From Pinus tabuliformis (Eukaryota > Streptophyta > Pinopsida > Pinales > Pinaceae), in contig CM062811.1 in NCBI GenBank assembly GCA_031772625.1, positions 644,070,820 to 644,134,819 on the forward strand: DNA of 64,000 bases, written 5' to 3'. Shown here piece by piece: positions 61,755 through 64,000 of the stretch (within the stretch, counting starts at the first letter, position 1; every line of letters begins with the position of its first letter). The translations under genes were made by a program, and so were the position numbers. The notes beneath the pieces were generated by a model. It worked only from the letters and a program-made list of their open reading frames with translations, did not search any database and was not told where the DNA came from.

Positions 61755-63334
61755 TGTAACATCCCCTGATAAACCTCGTGTAGAAATACATAGGATTAGA
61801 AACTATTTATTGGATTTACTAACATCTAATATTCCCAATGAATCATTCCACATTCCTTAACTAACCATTAGATAAAATGCTCATCATTACATAAAGTAGC
61901 TTTAGAATTGGAATTGCAATTCACATAATGTAACAACCGATGTTGCGACATGTTACATAAAGGTTCATGTTGTAACCATGCATCATTATAATTGTTCATT
62001 TAATCAGGCTATTTAATCACATATTTGATGATGTAAGTGTCAACGTCATGTAAGGTAGAAATAACATCAAAATGACAAAATATATATACACATAAATCGA
62101 CACTAATATACACTAGAAACCCCGAAGGGAAAAACCAACAAACATTTATTTTGTTAAATGTTTCATGAGGGTGTTCATGCCTCACTAAGTGGCAGCAAGG
62201 GATTCCATCCCTTATCCATTGTTAAAACCTTACAAGGAAATATCATCTTTAATAACTAGCAAGAATCCATTTCATTAATTATGTTATCAAAAAATTTACC
62301 CCACAATTCCTCGAGCACTTTGTCTTTTTGGCCTAATCGTTTATGGTAGTGGATTATCCTACATTTAATGATCCTTCACTCTGTATGAACCACTAGTGCA
62401 TTCCATGTTGTAGTGTTAACTATATCCCATTTTTGGTTTTGTATAAGGGATGGATTTGACATAATTAATTAATCCTTCACATAAGTCATATTTATTTCCT
62501 ACAATTACTCCCATGAACAACTTTTCCATCATGATTATAAAATATTTATCAAACCCAAATAATAAATCTCTATTAGTTATGATTCAAACATATTTTCATG
62601 TTCATAAATAAAATGCATATAAAGTATCGATGCATGCTTCTTTATTGACACTGCACATGCATTCATTAAAAGCACATAATTACAAAAACATGTTTATTTA
62701 TCTAAGCATGTGTATGGCTATGACACATGTCTATCCATCCAAATCTCACATGCATAAAGTAAAATGCATAAAGATTACCAAGGCATGCCCATATATCCAT
62801 ACCTCCCATGCATTATAAGAAAAGGAATATATAGATACAATTTGTCTCCACCCACAAGAATATGATAATATTTAAAATAATTACCATAGTTATCATAGTA
62901 ATATTTAAAATAATCGCCATGGTTATCACTATCTCTTCACACAAGAAGAGGAAAATATTTCCTAGAGATAAACATCATAGCTACTATTATTTTCTTCGCA
63001 CAAGAACACATTCCTTTCCAAAATAAAAACCACCACAACTACCCATATTTTTAAAAGAAAATTAGCCCAATAGCTATTACCTTTGTGCATGCAATTGCAT
63101 ATTCTTTTTCCCAACAGTAACTAGCTCAACAACTATTATCTTTGTGCAAGTAAACACACAATCTTGTTTCAAGAAATCTAACACTACAACTATTATTTTA
63201 GTACATATAGACACATTCTTTTCAAGATAACTAATACAATATCTAATATCTGTGTTCATATAAGCACATATTCTTATCTCAAGAAAAATATCATAATATC
63301 TATTATCTTTGAGCACAGGAACTTTAATTATCTT
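61755..63334 (-). repeat. Array LTR 3, cut by LTR E
   Basis: Starts TGTAACATCCCC and follows LTR 1 and LTR 2 for 1.58 kb. It stops at 63334, where copia-type LTR E begins; in the other copies the text continues past the matching point (50820 and 56940). Confidence 0.82.
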
Positions 63335-64000
63335 TGTTGAAAATGTAACTAGTTTCAATCTTCTTAATTGATTGTACTCATTTCAATATGTATATTATGT
63401 CATAAACAAAAGAAGAAAGTAAAAAATTATTATTCTAAATCATGGGTTGCATGCTCTTCATTGATGGTCTTCTAGGTAAAATCATGTTCTTCATGCTTCT
63501 AGAGTTTCTTAGGTCATAGGATTTATTGTCATGAGAGAAGATATTCAACATCATGTTTATAAGACCCTCTCACGCAAGATGTACTTTGTAAAAGAATTTA
63601 ATTTTGAGTCTAGAAATTTATGGAAGCGTCCTACCACAAGTTGGCCCTGGTAGAGACAATTTGGCCCAAAAAAGGGTATTTGAGCCACACAAAAAAGTAT
63701 AAATATAAGCAATTTGACCTCATTTGAGACACATGACTAACAAGTTCAATTTGTAATAGAAGGACAAAGAAAGAAGATTGAAAATCAAGGAAACAAGGAG
63801 AGAAACCATAGCGAAGAAAATAAGTCAAGTTTTGGGCATCTTCTCTCACACATGTGAGATTTTGGAGCAATTACATGGGCTGAAATTTCCACAATATTTG
63901 CAAGTATGAAATTCTGTTGCGGGGGGGGATAATTATATTGTAGGGGGAAAAACTTATGTTGTAGGGGGTTGAAATTCTAAGACTACTATAGTACAAGAAG
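63335..64000 (+). repeat. Copia-type LTR E, runs off the window
   Basis: Opens TGTTGAAAATGTAACTAG inside array LTR 3. It shares the start and ATGTTCTTCATGCTTCTAG with LTR D (19355-20389), so both belong to related families. Near its right end are three G runs (63921-63928, 63943-63947, 63963-63967) at 20-bp spacing. Whether an internal region follows lies outside the window. Confidence 0.6.

Larger units (their letters stand above)
48260..63334 (-). mobile_element. Tandem array of a non-coding LTR element (LARD-like), 2.5 units
   Basis: Matching text recurs at 48265, 54366 and 60757, giving unit lengths of about 6.1 and 6.4 kb. Each unit is one LTR of about 2.4 kb plus an internal part of about 3.7 kb. 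Minus-strand primer sites (TGGTATCAGAGC, two bases from the LTR) and purine tracts (AAGGGGGGGAGTA or similar) flank the LTRs in the expected order, so neighbours share LTRs. LTR ends TGTAATnTCCC / GGGATGTTACA and the purine tract resemble Tekay/Del-type gypsy elements. No gag or pol is recognisable. It is the oldest layer here. Confidence 0.82.

Noticed and set aside
19355-64000. LTR D and LTR E as the two ends of one giant element
   Set aside because: Both read forward and share the start, but the sequences are too diverged for a pair, and array text rather than an internal region adjoins both.

Overview
This window looks like transposon-dense DNA from a plant with a large genome, quite possibly a gymnosperm. 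I infer that from the stacked, strongly decayed Ty1/copia and Ty3/gypsy elements, the plant-style initiator-methionine tRNA primer sites (TGGTATCAGAG) and a captured plant-mobile-domain reading frame. The sequence alone does not prove the clade. I found no convincing host gene, tRNA or rRNA. Nearly everything can be read as LTR retrotransposons inserted into each other. Percent identities below are rough estimates by eye.

Left part (1-19354). Unidentified AT-rich DNA (1-2186) runs into the leader of a broken Ty3/gypsy element, here G, whose gag-pol lies at 7922-13763. A complete but broken Ty1/copia element (copia-1, 2187-7921) sits in that leader. G carries an RNase H-like domain of the second (aRNH) type between protease and reverse transcriptase, and a 45-base run of C at its gag/protease boundary. 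Its 3' side (13764-17100) is non-coding, with a degenerate roughly 0.1-kb tandem repeat. The stretch 17101-19354 ends in a polypurine tract and leads into a copia-type LTR (D, 19355-20389).

Middle part (20390-48264) is a five-layer nest. A non-coding LTR-element array is the outermost host. Copia-C (minus strand, 20438-48259) lies in it. The gypsy element F (plus strand, 20740-42657) lies in copia-C's 3' LTR. The gag-only copia-type element A (minus strand, 28045-34440, perfect CCAAC target duplication) lies in F between protease and reverse transcriptase. A partial copy B of the same family, in the opposite direction, lies in A's 5' LTR. LTR-pair similarity rises with depth (copia-C about 84%, F about 92%, A about 97%), as nesting requires. 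F has the order gag-PR-RT-RNH-INT-aRNH and carries, antisense in its 3' region, a plant-mobile-domain-like frame.

Right part (48260-63334) is a tandem array of a large non-coding LTR element on the minus strand: internal, LTR, internal, LTR, internal, LTR, with a period of about 6.1-6.4 kb. Primer-site and polypurine-tract sequences flank the LTRs. The LTR ends and purine tract resemble Tekay/Del-type gypsy elements, but no gag or pol is seen, so this is a LARD-like family. One LTR holds a 273-bp MITE-like insertion with an 8-bp target duplication. A second copia-type LTR (E, 63335 to the window end) cuts the array off.
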